A DNA stretch of 64,000 nucleotides from CALDTK01 sp965215215 (GTDB lineage Bacteria; Bacteroidota; Bacteroidia; Chitinophagales; Saprospiraceae): the NCBI GenBank assembly GCA_965215215.1, contig OZ244043.1:868001-932000 (forward strand). The letters are read 5' to 3'. The position numbers and the translations under genes were made by a program. The notes under the pieces were generated by a model. It saw nothing but the letters and a program-made list of their open reading frames with translations. It searched no databases and was not told the DNA's origin. Positions 15,402 through 25,800 of the stretch are shown one piece after another; position 1 is the first letter of the stretch, and each line of letters starts with the position of its first letter.

Positions 15402-17129
15402 ATGAGCACACGCTTCGTCTTGCTGGGTTTCGCGGGGCTACTCCTGGCGGGTTTTAGCGTAAGCTGCCAGGGGGAGAAGTACGAGCCGGCGGACTACATC
15501 TTCGCGAACGGGGATTTTTATACCGTCGATACGGTTATGCCGTACGTAGGGGCGATCGCCGTAGCCGACGGGCGCATCGTGGCGCGCGGCAGCACCCGAG
15601 AGTTACGGGATTGGAAGGGGGACGGCACGCGGGTAGTAGACCTCGGCGGTCAGTTTGTAATGCCCGGGTTCATCGAAGGTCACGCCCACTTCTCGAACCT
15701 CGGCTACTCCCTGCTCAACCTCAATCTACTCGGCACCGGCTCCTACCGGGAAGTGCTCGACTCCGTGGCCGCGCGCGTAGCGAAGGCCGCTCCCGGAGAG
15801 TGGATCTACGGCCGCGGTTGGCACCAGGAGAAATGGAACGACACCACCGGCTTCCAAACCGTAGACGGTTACCCGCTCAACGACTCGCTCAGCGCCCTAT
15901 CGCCGGATAATCCCGTACTGCTCACGCACGCCAGCGGACACGGGGCCATGGCGAATCGACGGGCCATGGAGCTGGCCGGGGTTACGCCGGAAGTCGTCGA
16001 CCCGGCCGGCGGGCGGATCGTGCGGGACGCCGAGGGCGATCCGATCGGCATCTTCGAGGAGCGGGCGGCGGACCTGCTCTACGATCGCTACCAAGCGTAC
16101 CATGACAGCCTGCCGCAGCTCGAACGGCGTCGCGAACGTAACGCCGCTTGGCTGCTCGCCGAGGAAGCCTCGTTGCGGGAGGGCATCACCACTTTCCAGG
16201 ACGCGGGTACGTCGCGGGTCGACCTGGAGGGCCTGCGCTACCTCGCGCAGACCGACAGCCTGCGTATTCGCCTCTGGATGATGGTACGCGAGAGTTGCGC
16301 GGAGCTCACCGGTGGACTCGGGGACTATCCGTGGATCGGGCTCGGCAACGACCACCTCACCGTGCGCGCCATCAAATCCGAGCTCGACGGGGCCCTCGGA
16401 TCTTACGGGGCCTGGCTCCTCGCACCGTACGACGACAAGCCCGGCTTCACGGGCCAGAATACGACGAGCCTGAAGGATGTCGACTGCCTGGCCGCCATAG
16501 CCTACCGCAAGGGAATGCAGCTCTGCGTACACGCCATCGGCGACCGGGCTAACCGCGAGACGCTCGACCTCTTCGCCGAGTACGCCGAACGCTCGCCCGA
16601 CAAAACCTTGCGTTGGCGCATAGAGCACGCGCAGCACCTCTCGCCCGAAGACATTCCCCGGTTCACGACCGCCGGCGCCATTGCCTCCATGCAGGCGATT
16701 CACGCCACCTCGGATGCGCCCTTCGTAGTGGCACGACTCGGGGAGGAGCGCGCGCGTACGGGGGCATACGCCTGGCGCTCACTCAAGGACGCGGGCGCGG
16801 TCGTGACCAACGGAACCGATGCCCCGGTAGAGCCCGTGAGCGCGCTGGCCAGCCTCTACGCCATGATCACGCGAAAGCGGCCCGGCGGCACGGAGGCGTT
16901 CTTCCCCGAACAAGCCCTTACACGCGCCGAGGCGATCGCTGCCTACACCCTCCAGAACGCGTACGCAGGTTTCGAAGAAAAAGACAAGGGGAGCCTCGAG
17001 GTGGGCAAACTGGCCGATTTCATCGTGTTGGATACCGATCTCATCAGCTGCCCGGTAGACAGCATCCCGACGGTACGTGTGCTCGAGACCTACGTAGGCG
17101 GCGAGCAGGTTTGGGCCCGGGGTACTTGA
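15402..17129 (+). CDS. lipoprotein amidohydrolase, YtcJ-like (amidohydrolase family 3)
   Basis: 575 residues from the ATG at 15402. The signal ends in the lipobox-like FSVSC, so the enzyme is probably lipid-anchored. The metal site is intact: GFIEGHAHF near residue 95, CVHAIGDRANRETLD, RIEHAQHLSPEDI, and TNGTDAPVEPVSAL with the catalytic Asp. This arrangement is that of YtcJ-type metal-dependent hydrolases acting on N-acyl or amide bonds. Unlike the two amidohydrolase genes at 8.9-13.3 kb it has every expected ligand. The lipobox codons are encoded by a copy of the GTTTT motif at 15451-15464. Confidence 0.85.
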   Translation: MSTRFVLLGFAGLLLAGFSVSCQGEKYEPADYIFANGDFYTVDTVMPYVGAIAVADGRIVARGSTRELRDWKGDGTRVVDLGGQFVMPGFIEGHAHFSNLGYSLLNLNLLGTGSYREVLDSVAARVAKAAPGEWIYGRGWHQEKWNDTTGFQTVDGYPLNDSLSALSPDNPVLLTHASGHGAMANRRAMELAGVTPEVVDPAGGRIVRDAEGDPIGIFEERAADLLYDRYQAYHDSLPQLERRRERNAAWLLAEEASLREGITTFQDAGTSRVDLEGLRYLAQTDSLRIRLWMMVRESCAELTGGLGDYPWIGLGNDHLTVRAIKSELDGALGSYGAWLLAPYDDKPGFTGQNTTSLKDVDCLAAIAYRKGMQLCVHAIGDRANRETLDLFAEYAERSPDKTLRWRIEHAQHLSPEDIPRFTTAGAIASMQAIHATSDAPFVVARLGEERARTGAYAWRSLKDAGAVVTNGTDAPVEPVSALASLYAMITRKRPGGTEAFFPEQALTRAEAIAAYTLQNAYAGFEEKDKGSLEVGKLADFIVLDTDLISCPVDSIPTVRVLETYVGGEQVWARGT

Positions 17130-17309
17130 AATACGATGGGGTAGTCCGCCGCTTTCGCGAAAACTAGCTGGTCGCGCATTGCGCGCTACCAATGAGCCGA
17201 TCGTGTTCGTAACCGGCACCTCTTAAGTAGGAGGAAACACCAACTAACACAAGCCCGCTGTCTTTGCGGAGCGGTGGACGGCGAGGTATCGGCTAGCTGA
17301 CGCTGGTGT
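17130..17309. other. convergent intergenic gap with one GTTTT motif
   Basis: 180 bp between convergent genes. Positions 17151-17164 (-) are GTTTT-C-GC-GAAA-GC with a pairing G next to it, giving a 3-bp CGC/GCG stem. This is a fully non-coding copy of the dispersed motif. No clear intrinsic terminator was seen. Confidence 0.5.
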
Positions 17310-18368
17310 CTACACCGAAGTCGATTCCCGGCGCTGGAACTCCCGGAAGGAGATCATACGCCCGGCACGCTCATCCCACAGCTTGTTGAACATCATCGGC
17401 AGGCTCTCCCTGAAATTCACGCGGGTCACGTACTTCTGGAGCACCGGATTCTCCCGAGCGCAACGTGCGAGGTTGTAGTTCGGGATGCGTGAGCTGAGGT
17501 GGTGGATGTGGTGGAAGCCAATGTTGCCGGTCAGGAAATGGGCAACGCGCGGGAGATCGTAGAACGTTGCCCCGCGGATAGCGGCGAGCAGGTAGTCCCA
17601 CTTCTCGCTCCAGCGCATGTACGTCTCTTCGTGCTGGTGCTGGACGTAGAAAAACCAGAAGGCGATGACGCCGAAGAAAAACACGATCGACCCCTGGATG
17701 ACGGCGAACTCGACCCAACCTAAGGCGTAGCCGAGCAGTACGTAAACGCCGAGTAGCGCGAGGTTATTCAGGTGTTGCTTGACGTGCACCTTGTTCCAAC
17801 CGGGGAAGGTGATCTTGGGCAAGCGAAGCATGACGCCGAAATAGATAACGGGTACGATTCCGAAGATCACGAAGGGGTTCCGGAAAATGCGGTACTTCAG
17901 GCGGCCCCAGGTCGACTTAGCGCGGTACTCGTCGACGGTTAGGAAGTCGATGTCCCCGATGTCGCGGTGTTCCAACTGGCCGGTGTGGCCGTGGTGGTAG
18001 GAGTGCACCCGGCTCCAGTACGTGTACGGGATGGTGGAGAAGAAGGAGCAGACCCAGCCCACGAAATCATTGCGCTTGCGGCTCTTCAGGAAAGAGTAGT
18101 GACCGCAATCGTGCTGGATGATGAAGATGCGCACCAAAAAGAACGCGTTGATCACACCGAGGCCGAGGGTGAGCAGCAGCGAGTGATCGTAAGCGAAGTA
18201 CATAGCTACCCAGAGGGCCACAAAGGGACCGAAGGAGTTAACGAGCTGCCAGGTGGCTTGCTTCCAGTCCGGTACTTGGTACCGGGCGACGATCTTCTTC
18301 CAGTTGGCGAGATCGGACTTGATTACCGCTTCGTTGAAGCTGGCCAGTGTTTGGGGCAGTTTGGTCAT
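17310..18368 (-). CDS. membrane fatty acid desaturase
   Basis: 352 residues from the ATG at 18368; the longer start at 18449 is not convincing. The three histidine boxes of integral-membrane acyl desaturases are present: HDCGHYS, HSYHHGHTG and, near the C-terminus, HIHHLSS, plus HQHEETY between them. Several hydrophobic helices separate them. The second box followed by GHTGQLEHRDIGDIDFLTVDEY is typical of omega-6/delta-12-type bacterial desaturases. It introduces double bonds into membrane acyl chains using a di-iron centre. A perfect TACCTTTG -7 box lies 30 bp upstream. Confidence 0.85.
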   Translation of the reverse strand: MTKLPQTLASFNEAVIKSDLANWKKIVARYQVPDWKQATWQLVNSFGPFVALWVAMYFAYDHSLLLTLGLGVINAFFLVRIFIIQHDCGHYSFLKSRKRNDFVGWVCSFFSTIPYTYWSRVHSYHHGHTGQLEHRDIGDIDFLTVDEYRAKSTWGRLKYRIFRNPFVIFGIVPVIYFGVMLRLPKITFPGWNKVHVKQHLNNLALLGVYVLLGYALGWVEFAVIQGSIVFFFGVIAFWFFYVQHQHEETYMRWSEKWDYLLAAIRGATFYDLPRVAHFLTGNIGFHHIHHLSSRIPNYNLARCARENPVLQKYVTRVNFRESLPMMFNKLWDERAGRMISFREFQRRESTSV

Positions 18369-18397
18369 CGGGAGATCGGAAGAGATGTGAGCGCGGA

Positions 18398-18405
18398 CAA
18401 AGGTA
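18398..18405 (-). promoter_or_regulatory. putative -7 box TACCTTTG for the desaturase gene
   Basis: This matches the Bacteroidota TAnnTTTG -7 consensus exactly, 30 bp before the desaturase start. No convincing -33 TTG element was found at the usual distance, so the call rests on the -7 box only. Confidence 0.4.
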
Positions 18406-18515
18406 CCTTTCCAACGTAGCCATAGCCGTATAGTTGGACCGGCGGGCAAGGTATACCTGGGAAATCGAAGATTCGCGCGAACAACTTGGCCCGTGCCTCC
18501 CGCGTACTATCAGCT

Positions 18516-19910
18516 ATGAGTCTTTTCACCGCTTTTTTGTCGCCTTACCGCGGATGGGGTGTCCTCACCCTACTCGGTGTGGGTGCGGTAGCCAGCCTGG
18601 GCGCGCAAACCGTCACGGTAAGCGCGCCCGGCTGCACGGCGTCGATGTACGAATTTCGCTTCAACGGCGTGAGTTTCGACACGGTAGCAGCCCTCACTCC
18701 GGGCGAAGGGGAAGGTGAGTACGAGCTCGAGAACACCGCGGAGGACCTGCGGATCGCGTACGTCGGTCCACTCGAGGGGGGTCCGGCCGTACCCATCCTC
18801 CTCGACGGCGAGGAGAGTTTTCGCGTAAGCGGGAGCTGCCGGGCCATGGGCGGCGCCGAGATCGAGGGTTCGGCCGTCAATACCCGTTACCGCGAGCTGA
18901 AGGCGGAGATGGTGGCCGACGCGAAGGAGGCGCAGCGGCTCGGACAGCAGCTCGGCGGCACGCCGGTCGATGCGCCCGGTCGGGACGCCATCCGCGCGGA
19001 GCTCCAGCGTAACGACTCTTCGCGGCTGGCGAAGCTCGAAGCCCTGGACGAAGGCGGGGAGGCCTTCTTCGCCGCCATGCTCGCGGCAAACCTGTACACC
19101 AGTTTTGCGAATACGGACAAAGGGTACGGCGATGAGCTGACCTACTTCATGAACGAGCGCTTCCAGTACGCCGATTTCTCGAAGGCCGCCTTCGCGAATA
19201 ACCCTTGGGTATTCGAGAGCTTCCGCGATTACACCGGTACACTACTCACGGTGAACCTGCCCGGCGAGGCGCTGACGGAGACCCTGAACGGACAGCTCGA
19301 CCTGGTGTACAACAACCGACCGGTACACAAGCTCGCCCTCGGGGGTGTACTGGCCACGCTCCGGGCCGCTCAAAATCCGCTCGCCGCCGAATTCGCGAAG
19401 CAGTACCTCAAGCGCTACGCCGAGGAGGAGCCGGGGGCGGTAGCCGCGCTCGAGACCGACATCGAGCGGTTCGCCGCCATGGCCGAAGGGGGTGAGGCAC
19501 CCGCCTTCGCGCAGGCGTCGCTCGACGGCGAGGGCGAGTTGGGTCCGCAAGACTTCCGCGGGAAGGTGCTGCTGATCGATTTTTGGGCGAGCTGGTGCGG
19601 ACCGTGCCGCCGCGAGAACCCGAACGTGGTGCGGATGTACAACGAATTCAAAGACAGCGGCTTCGAGATCCTCGGGGTGAGCTTAGACAAAACGCGGGGT
19701 GCCTGGGAGAAGGCCGTGAAGAAGGACGGTCTGATGTGGCCCCACGTATCCGATCTGCGCGGCTGGTCGAACGCGGCGGCCCAGCTCTACGGCGTCCGTT
19801 CGATCCCGGCTACCGTACTGCTCGACGCCGAGGGGCGCATCGTTGCGCGCAACTTGCGGGGGGAGGCCCTGCGCAGCAAGGTGGCCGAGTTGGTGAGCAA
19901 AGGGGGTTAA
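18516..19910 (+). CDS. TlpA/ResA-like thioredoxin-domain protein, secreted
   Basis: 464 residues from the ATG at 18516. A signal/anchor segment (GWGVLTLLGVGAVASLGAQ) is followed by a beta-rich N-terminal domain like DUF4369 of Bacteroidota thiol-disulfide proteins, then a helical middle region, and a C-terminal thioredoxin domain with FWASWCGPCRRENP (CxxC active site) and the cis-Pro loop RSIPATVLLD. Periplasmic thiol reductases of this type act in cytochrome c maturation or oxidative stress. The GTTTT motif at 18817-18830 encodes FRVS here. Confidence 0.85.
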   Translation: MSLFTAFLSPYRGWGVLTLLGVGAVASLGAQTVTVSAPGCTASMYEFRFNGVSFDTVAALTPGEGEGEYELENTAEDLRIAYVGPLEGGPAVPILLDGEESFRVSGSCRAMGGAEIEGSAVNTRYRELKAEMVADAKEAQRLGQQLGGTPVDAPGRDAIRAELQRNDSSRLAKLEALDEGGEAFFAAMLAANLYTSFANTDKGYGDELTYFMNERFQYADFSKAAFANNPWVFESFRDYTGTLLTVNLPGEALTETLNGQLDLVYNNRPVHKLALGGVLATLRAAQNPLAAEFAKQYLKRYAEEEPGAVAALETDIERFAAMAEGGEAPAFAQASLDGEGELGPQDFRGKVLLIDFWASWCGPCRRENPNVVRMYNEFKDSGFEILGVSLDKTRGAWEKAVKKDGLMWPHVSDLRGWSNAAAQLYGVRSIPATVLLDAEGRIVARNLRGEALRSKVAELVSKGG

Positions 19911-19915
19911 AGGAT

Positions 19916-20269
19916 TTACTTCCCGCACCCGGCGTAGAGCCGTCCGTTGAGCTCGAGGGCCACGGTGCGGGCGTACCGGTTGCCGGAAGCAGCGTCGGTG
20001 CAGGCTCGCTCGCTTACCGTGATCGCGATGCGGTAGCGGTCGTCGGCACTGCGCGCGAAGTAGCTCGCCGCGGCGAGCCGGCCCGGGGTAGATCGGGCGG
20101 CTACGTAGGGGAAGACCAACGGGGGCTCCCCCGCCCTGTCGAGGCGTATCTCGGCGGATTCGGCGTCGACCTTCAACGTCCAAAACGGTTCGCTACCCAC
20201 GGCGAACAGCTCCGGAGTCGGAGTGACCAGCGCCAGGTAAAGGCTGCAGAGCAAAGTGCTTACGGGCAT
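19916..20269 (-). CDS. small secreted protein, COG3650-like
   Basis: 117 residues from the ATG at 20269; a signal segment (MPVSTLLCSLYLALVTPTPELFA) precedes EPFWTLKVDAESAEIRL. The C-terminal pattern ACTDAASGNRYARTVALELNGRLYAGCGK, with two Cys, resembles the uncharacterised COG3650 envelope proteins. Function unknown. It converges on the thioredoxin gene with a 5-bp gap and diverges from the stress-protein gene. Confidence 0.6.
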   Translation of the reverse strand: MPVSTLLCSLYLALVTPTPELFAVGSEPFWTLKVDAESAEIRLDRAGEPPLVFPYVAARSTPGRLAAASYFARSADDRYRIAITVSERACTDAASGNRYARTVALELNGRLYAGCGK

Positions 20270-20368
20270 AGGGCGACGGATGTGCGGGTTAAAATTCGCC
20301 TCCGTCACGGCAACGTGTACTTTAGCGCTTCCAGCCGCGAGCCGCTGTCGCAAAAACCCAGCCTAACC

Positions 20369-21178
20369 GTGAAGCACATCCTCCTCGCCACCGATCTCCG
20401 GGATACGGCCGCCAACGTAGCCGCCTTCGCGCTCGCCATCGCGGAGAGCTTCGACGCTCGGCTCACCGTGTATCACGCCTTCGGGCAGCCCAGTCTCGCG
20501 CTCGGGGACACTACCCTCGAGGAGCGGCGCGCCGAGATTTTGCGCAAGCAGAAAGCGATGATCGAGCGGATGCAATCGTCGAGTACGGATGGCCCGGAAG
20601 TAAGCTACCTCACCTCGGTCGACTACGCCGCCGACGGTATCCTGAACGCTGCGGACAGTGGGGCGTACGACCTGGTGGTGCTCGGGATGCACGAGGACCG
20701 CGACGGGCGGGGACAGTTTTCGGAGCTCGCGTACACCGTGCTGAAGAAGTGTGAGACGGCGGTACTCGCCGTGCCCTCGGAGGCGACCTTCAACGGGGTG
20801 CAGGAGATCGTGTTCGCGACCGATCTAGAGCGCGAGGACGAGGATCCGCTCGAGCAACTGCAGGCCTGGCGGCGCAACCTGAACGCGGAGCTGTTCGTGG
20901 TGCACTTTGTGGAGGACCGAGCCAAGCTCGGGGAGGCACGCAGCAAGCTGGGGGTGTGGCGCGACTTCTACGCGAGCCGTCCGAACATCCACTTCGAGAT
21001 TGCCGAGGGCGACCTCGACGACGATATCGGGCGCTACGTCGCCCAGCGGGGCGGGGACATGCTGGTGCTGGAAACGCACGATCGCGGTTTTTTCGCGAGC
21101 GTGTTCGGGCAGAACGAGACGGTCGAAATCGCCCGCAGCATCCAGGTACCCCTGTTGGTGTTGCACGGCAGGGTGTAG
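20369..21178 (+). CDS. tandem-domain universal stress protein
   Basis: 269 residues from a GTG at 20369. There is no ATG upstream that avoids running through the antisense of the small secreted protein, and the family start VKHILLATDL fits the GTG. Two UspA domains lie in series: the first (1-145) has ILLATD at its start and YDLVVLGMHED, and the second starts IVFATDLERED and ends in GGDMLVLETHDRGF and VPLLVLHG. Neither half has a clean Gly-rich ATP loop, so nucleotide binding is uncertain. A GTTTT motif lies just upstream at 20344-20357 (-). Confidence 0.8.
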   Translation: MKHILLATDLRDTAANVAAFALAIAESFDARLTVYHAFGQPSLALGDTTLEERRAEILRKQKAMIERMQSSSTDGPEVSYLTSVDYAADGILNAADSGAYDLVVLGMHEDRDGRGQFSELAYTVLKKCETAVLAVPSEATFNGVQEIVFATDLEREDEDPLEQLQAWRRNLNAELFVVHFVEDRAKLGEARSKLGVWRDFYASRPNIHFEIAEGDLDDDIGRYVAQRGGDMLVLETHDRGFFASVFGQNETVEIARSIQVPLLVLHGRV

Positions 21179-21216
21179 CATACGCGAGGAGCGCTGGCGC
21201 GCACGGGGCGGCTGGC

Positions 21217-21224
21217 TACCTTCC
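21217..21224 (+). promoter_or_regulatory. putative -7 box TACCTTCC before the glycyl-tRNA synthetase gene
   Basis: A TAnnTT-type box lies five bases before the ATG at 21230. If used, the message would be nearly leaderless. Similar boxes precede 48425 (-) and 59362. Confidence 0.3.
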
Positions 21225-21229
21225 GCCCC

Positions 21230-22780
21230 ATGGCACAGCTGGATTTTAAAGCCCTCGTGGCGCACTGCAAGGAGTACGGATTCGTCTTTCAGAGCTCCGA
21301 GATCTACGACGGCCTGTCGGCGGCGTACGATTACGGTCCCTACGGCGTGGAGCTCAAGAACAACATCAAAGCTTACTGGTGGCAGGCGATGACGCGGCTG
21401 CACGCCAACATCGTGGGCATCGACGCGGCGATCTTCATGGATTCGCGCACCTGGAAGGCCAGCGGCCACGTGGATGCCTTCAACGATCCACTGGTCGACA
21501 ACCGTCAATCCAAAAAGCGATACCGGGCAGACCAGTTGATCGAGGGCTACGCGGAGAAGGTTTTGGCGAAAGCCCAGAGGGAAGTCGATAAGGCCGCGAA
21601 GCGTTTTGGCGAAAGCTTCGACGAAGCGCAGTACCGGACTACCAACGCGCGGGTGATGGGCTACCAGCGGAAAGCCGACGACGCGCTGGGTCGGATGAAT
21701 GCGGCGCTCGGGGCGGAGGACATGGGGGCGCTCTACGACCTGATCGTGGAGCTGGAGATCGCGGATCCGGAATCGGGTTCGCGCGACTGGACGGAGGTGC
21801 GGCAGTTTAACCTCATGTTCTCGACGCAGCTCGGCGCGGTGGCCGGCGACGCCGGTAAGATCTACCTGCGGCCGGAGACGGCGCAGGGGATCTTCGTGAA
21901 CTTCCTGAACGTACAGAAATCGACGCGGCAGAAGTTGCCCTTCGGTATCGCACAAATCGGTAAGGCCTTCCGCAACGAGATCGTCGCGCGGCAATTCATT
22001 TTCCGGATGCGGGAGTTCGAGCAGATGGAGATGCAATTTTTCGTGAAGCCGGGCACGGAGCTGGAGTGGTACGCGAGGTGGAAGGAGCAGCGCATGGCCT
22101 GGCACCGGGCGCTCGGGCAGCGGGAAGAATCGCTCCGGTTTCACGACCACGAGAATTTGGCGCACTACGCGAATGCGGCCGTGGACATCGAATTCGACTT
22201 CCCGTTCGGCTTCCGGGAGCTGGAGGGAATCCACTCGCGGACCGATTTCGACCTAAGCGCGCACCAGGAGCTCTCGGGGCGGAAGCTGCAGTACTTCGAC
22301 GCGGAGACGCAGGAGAGTTACGTACCCTACGTCGTGGAGACCTCGATCGGCTGCGACCGGATGTTCCTGGCGGTACTGAGCCAGGCGCTCCAGGAGGAGA
22401 CGGTCCCGGATGCCGAGGGGGAGGATTCGAGTCGGATCGTGCTCAAGGTGCCCGCCCCACTCGCGCCCGTGAAGGTGGCCGTACTGCCGCTACTCAAAAA
22501 TCGCGAAGAGTTGACGGATAAAGCGGCGGCGGTCTTCGACGCGCTAAAGTTGCACTTCCAGTGTCAGTACGACGAAAAAGACGCGATCGGCCGGCGGTAC
22601 CGGAGGCAGGATGCGATCGGCACGCCGTTTTGTGTGACGGTCGATTTCGAGACCCTGGAGGATGATACCGTTACGCTCCGCAATAGAGATACGCTCGAAC
22701 AGGTGCGTTTGCGAACCCAAGACGTGATCGCGCACGTAAGAGAGAGAGTTAGCTTGGAATCACTCCTCGCTAAGCTGTAA
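21230..22780 (+). CDS. glyQS: glycyl-tRNA synthetase (class II, homodimeric type)
   Basis: 516 residues. Family landmarks: the start KALVAHCKEYGFVFQSSEIY, AAYDYGPYGVELKNN, class II motif 2 (FRNEIVARQFIFRMREFEQMEM) and motif 3 (ETSIGCDRMFLAVL), then a C-terminal anticodon-binding domain (APVKVAVLPLLKN). It charges tRNA-Gly in the cytoplasm. Two copies of the GTTTT motif, 21560-21573 and 21603-21616, lie 43 bp apart in the same orientation within the variable insertion region (about residues 110-130), the most charged and least conserved part of the protein. Confidence 0.95.
   Translation: MAQLDFKALVAHCKEYGFVFQSSEIYDGLSAAYDYGPYGVELKNNIKAYWWQAMTRLHANIVGIDAAIFMDSRTWKASGHVDAFNDPLVDNRQSKKRYRADQLIEGYAEKVLAKAQREVDKAAKRFGESFDEAQYRTTNARVMGYQRKADDALGRMNAALGAEDMGALYDLIVELEIADPESGSRDWTEVRQFNLMFSTQLGAVAGDAGKIYLRPETAQGIFVNFLNVQKSTRQKLPFGIAQIGKAFRNEIVARQFIFRMREFEQMEMQFFVKPGTELEWYARWKEQRMAWHRALGQREESLRFHDHENLAHYANAAVDIEFDFPFGFRELEGIHSRTDFDLSAHQELSGRKLQYFDAETQESYVPYVVETSIGCDRMFLAVLSQALQEETVPDAEGEDSSRIVLKVPAPLAPVKVAVLPLLKNREELTDKAAAVFDALKLHFQCQYDEKDAIGRRYRRQDAIGTPFCVTVDFETLEDDTVTLRNRDTLEQVRLRTQDVIAHVRERVSLESLLAKL
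21560..21616 (+). repeat. two directly repeated GTTTT mini-hairpin motifs
   Basis: Both copies are identical, GTTTTGGCGAAAGC, at 21560-21573 and 21603-21616. They are read in different frames (VLAKA and FGES), so the identity is at the DNA level and not from protein conservation. Confidence 0.75.
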
Positions 22781-22882
22781 CTTTCTCTCAATTGAGAGCT
22801 TACGCATTAAAACTATCAAGCAATCAATTGTCGAGCCAAAGCGCTCACCGTACCTCATTTCTCTCCACTTCACGCTTTCTCT

Positions 22883-25800
22883 ATGAAACCAATCTTACTT
22901 TTCGCCGCACTACTGTGTAGCGCGTCGCTCTCCGCACAAACGAGCTACTTCGCCCCCCTGAGCGGTCACCAGGAGGTGCCCTCGGCCTCCACCCCTGCGG
23001 AAGGCTCCGTGCAGCTTACGCTAAGTGGTACTTCGCTGCGCGTAAACGGCTCCGTAGACGGACTCACGAGTCCAGTCGACTTATCGATCCAGGGGGGTGC
23101 GCACATCCACCTTGGCTACACCGGGTCGAACGGACCGATTAAGCTTCCACTAGAAATTTCCGAGGGCACCCGGCAGGAAGACTCCCCGTACTACGACGCT
23201 GTTTTCACAAACCGAGTTTACATCCTCACCGAATCTCTCGCCGACTCGCTGGCGGAGGCCATGGATAACGGCTCGGCATACGTGAACGTGCATACGCTCA
23301 CCTTCCCGATGGGGGAGACCCGCGGGCAGATCCTACGAGACCGAGCAAACGTGGTGGAGATTTGGGATGCGATGCTCTACGGAGACCAGCAGAACCCCGC
23401 CGTGACCAGCGATGGTATCGGCGGTATCGTAATCGAGCAAACCGATTCGGATTCCATTTACGTTTCGGGCTCCTTTACGCTCGACTACCCGCTGGAACCC
23501 GTAGGAGGTACGGGCGCTCACTTGCACCTCGGACTCGTTGGCCAGAATGGCCCCGTAAAGGTTGCGCTAAACCCTACGATGAGTGAGGACGGGCTAACCG
23601 GAACGTTCCTCCGGAGTGGGAACGCACTCGTTTTGCCTGCCGACGTAGTTGATCCACTCGCGAAGCACAACATCTATGTCAATATCCACAGCGCCGTTTA
23701 CCCCGGCGGAGAGATCCGAGGCCAGGTAGTTTCCCTCGCTTCGAATGCGTACTTCTCCTACGTTTCGGATAACGAGCCGACGGCTACGCCGAATGCGGCC
23801 GCGTCCATGCGGATGATAGTCGAGAAGATCTTCGGCGAAGACGCGATCGCAATTAGCGGCTCGTACGCCGGGTACGGCGAGACGGAACTCGAGGGGCTCA
23901 CGCCTTACCTCCTGCTGCGCAACGTCCGCGTTCAGGGGAGCGGCCTGCAGGTCACCAGCCTACCCGAGTTCCGCGACGCGGACAACACGGGCGGCACCAT
24001 TCCCTACACCTTCTTCGAGGCGAATGATCAAGCTAGACTCGGCCTCTACGAGCGTATCCAGACCGCGGGCGGCTTCATAAACTCTGCGGGAGCCGTGCGC
24101 TACGGTAGCACGTTCTACCACGAGTGCAAGCGGGCTTTCTACAGTCCCTTTACCGCAAGTCAGACCGTTCCCGACGTTGCCTCTTTGGGGAGCGGGGAGT
24201 TCGTAACCGAGTACTACACCAACCGCATCGAGGTTACCGGGCGAATTGATGACCTGAGTGGCCCCGTCGACACGAGCGTCGCCGGAGGTCTCCACATCCA
24301 CGATGGGATGGTCGGGCGCTCCGGTCCGATCGTGACACCGATTAGCTTCATACAGAGCGGGAATTCGGCACTGGTACTGCCAACGCGTAACGTCATCAGC
24401 ATCCTACCGGATACGGCCCGCATGATGGTGGAGCGCGGCCTGTACTACAACGTGCACACCGCCCAGTATCCGATGGGGGAGCTACGTGGGCAAATCGTAC
24501 CGCGAGCTAATACCTACTTCCACTCCGTGATCGCGAGCGGGCAGACGGTACCCGCTACCGGTCCGGCCGAAGCCCGCGGTGCCGTGCTCGTCGAAGCGTT
24601 CGGTGAGTCGGCTATCGCCACCGGAACATTCGACCAGGTGTACGGTGGCTTCGATCCGAATGTGGCCGGCGGTGCGCACCTCCACACGGCGATTGCCGGT
24701 CGCTCGGGCGGGATCCGCCAGGGCTTAGTCTCGCAGGCAGCCGTTGGCGATACTTCCGGAACGTTTATGGCGATCGACAACGAGTTCGCACTCACCCCGG
24801 GCTTACTCGATACCATGCTGGCGCGAGGAGTCTACGTCAACATCCACTCGCAGGCGCGCCCCTCCGGGGAGTTACGTGGCCAGCTGACGCCGCTTACCCA
24901 AACCGTGGCCCACGCCAAGCTCTCCACCGACGTAACCAAACCCTACACGAGGAGTGCGGGCATGGGACACCTCGCGGTGGAAGTCTACCGGGCGGCCGGC
25001 GACTCGAGCGCGCTGGTCGTAACCGGCTCTTGGGATAGCCTAGCCACGGCCGTCGACACGAGCGTGGCCGGCGGGGCCCACTTCCACGGCAATACGGTAG
25101 CGCAAACGGGTGGTATACTCTTCCCGCTACTGTTCGAAACCAGCGGGGACTCAACCTCAGCCACGCTGTTCGCTCCGGCGAATACGCTTGCCGTTTCCGA
25201 TTCTTTGGTAACCGTAATGCAGGCCGGCGACGTGTACGCCAACATCCACACCTTCGACGCCCCCTCCGGCGCGATCCGGGGGCAGGTGCTCCGCAGCCTC
25301 AACCAGTACCCAAGCGCCTCGGCCGGCTTTAGCTTCCCCGGGGATGGATCGGCGGTGAACCTCAACGACGGCGACAGTACCGACGTGGCGACGATCGACT
25401 GGGCCAACTCGACCGACCCGGACGCGGAGCAGGATGTCGCGTATATCTGGCAGCTCTACACCGACACTACGGCTATGCCGGTGCTCCAAACGGAGGTCAG
25501 CGACTCGAGTGGCGTGAGCTTCACGTTCGGTCAACTCGACTCCCTACTGGCCAGTCTCGGCGTCGACTCCGGAGCGGTCACCACCGTGTACCACCGCGCC
25601 GTTACTACGGACGGTAGCCTTTTGACACCCACGGCGCTGGCCGCGGTCGACCTCCAGCGCGTCGGCGACGATATCGTCGCAACGAACGACCTACCCGCCG
25701 CTAGCGCTCGCCTCCTGACGAACCTGATTCCGGCCGGGGGCGACCTCCAGCTCGAAGTCCGCGATCTACCGCTCGGCAAGCTGCGCTACCGCATCGTTTC

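Noticed and set aside
20825..22234. 469-codon open frame on the - strand
   Set aside because: Antisense to the glycyl-tRNA synthetase and stress-protein genes; His/Arg/Leu-rich and without any family motif.
22785..22798. CTCTCAATTGAGAG palindrome after glyQS
   Set aside because: A 14-bp palindrome without a T run or loop; too short to call a terminator or operator with confidence.
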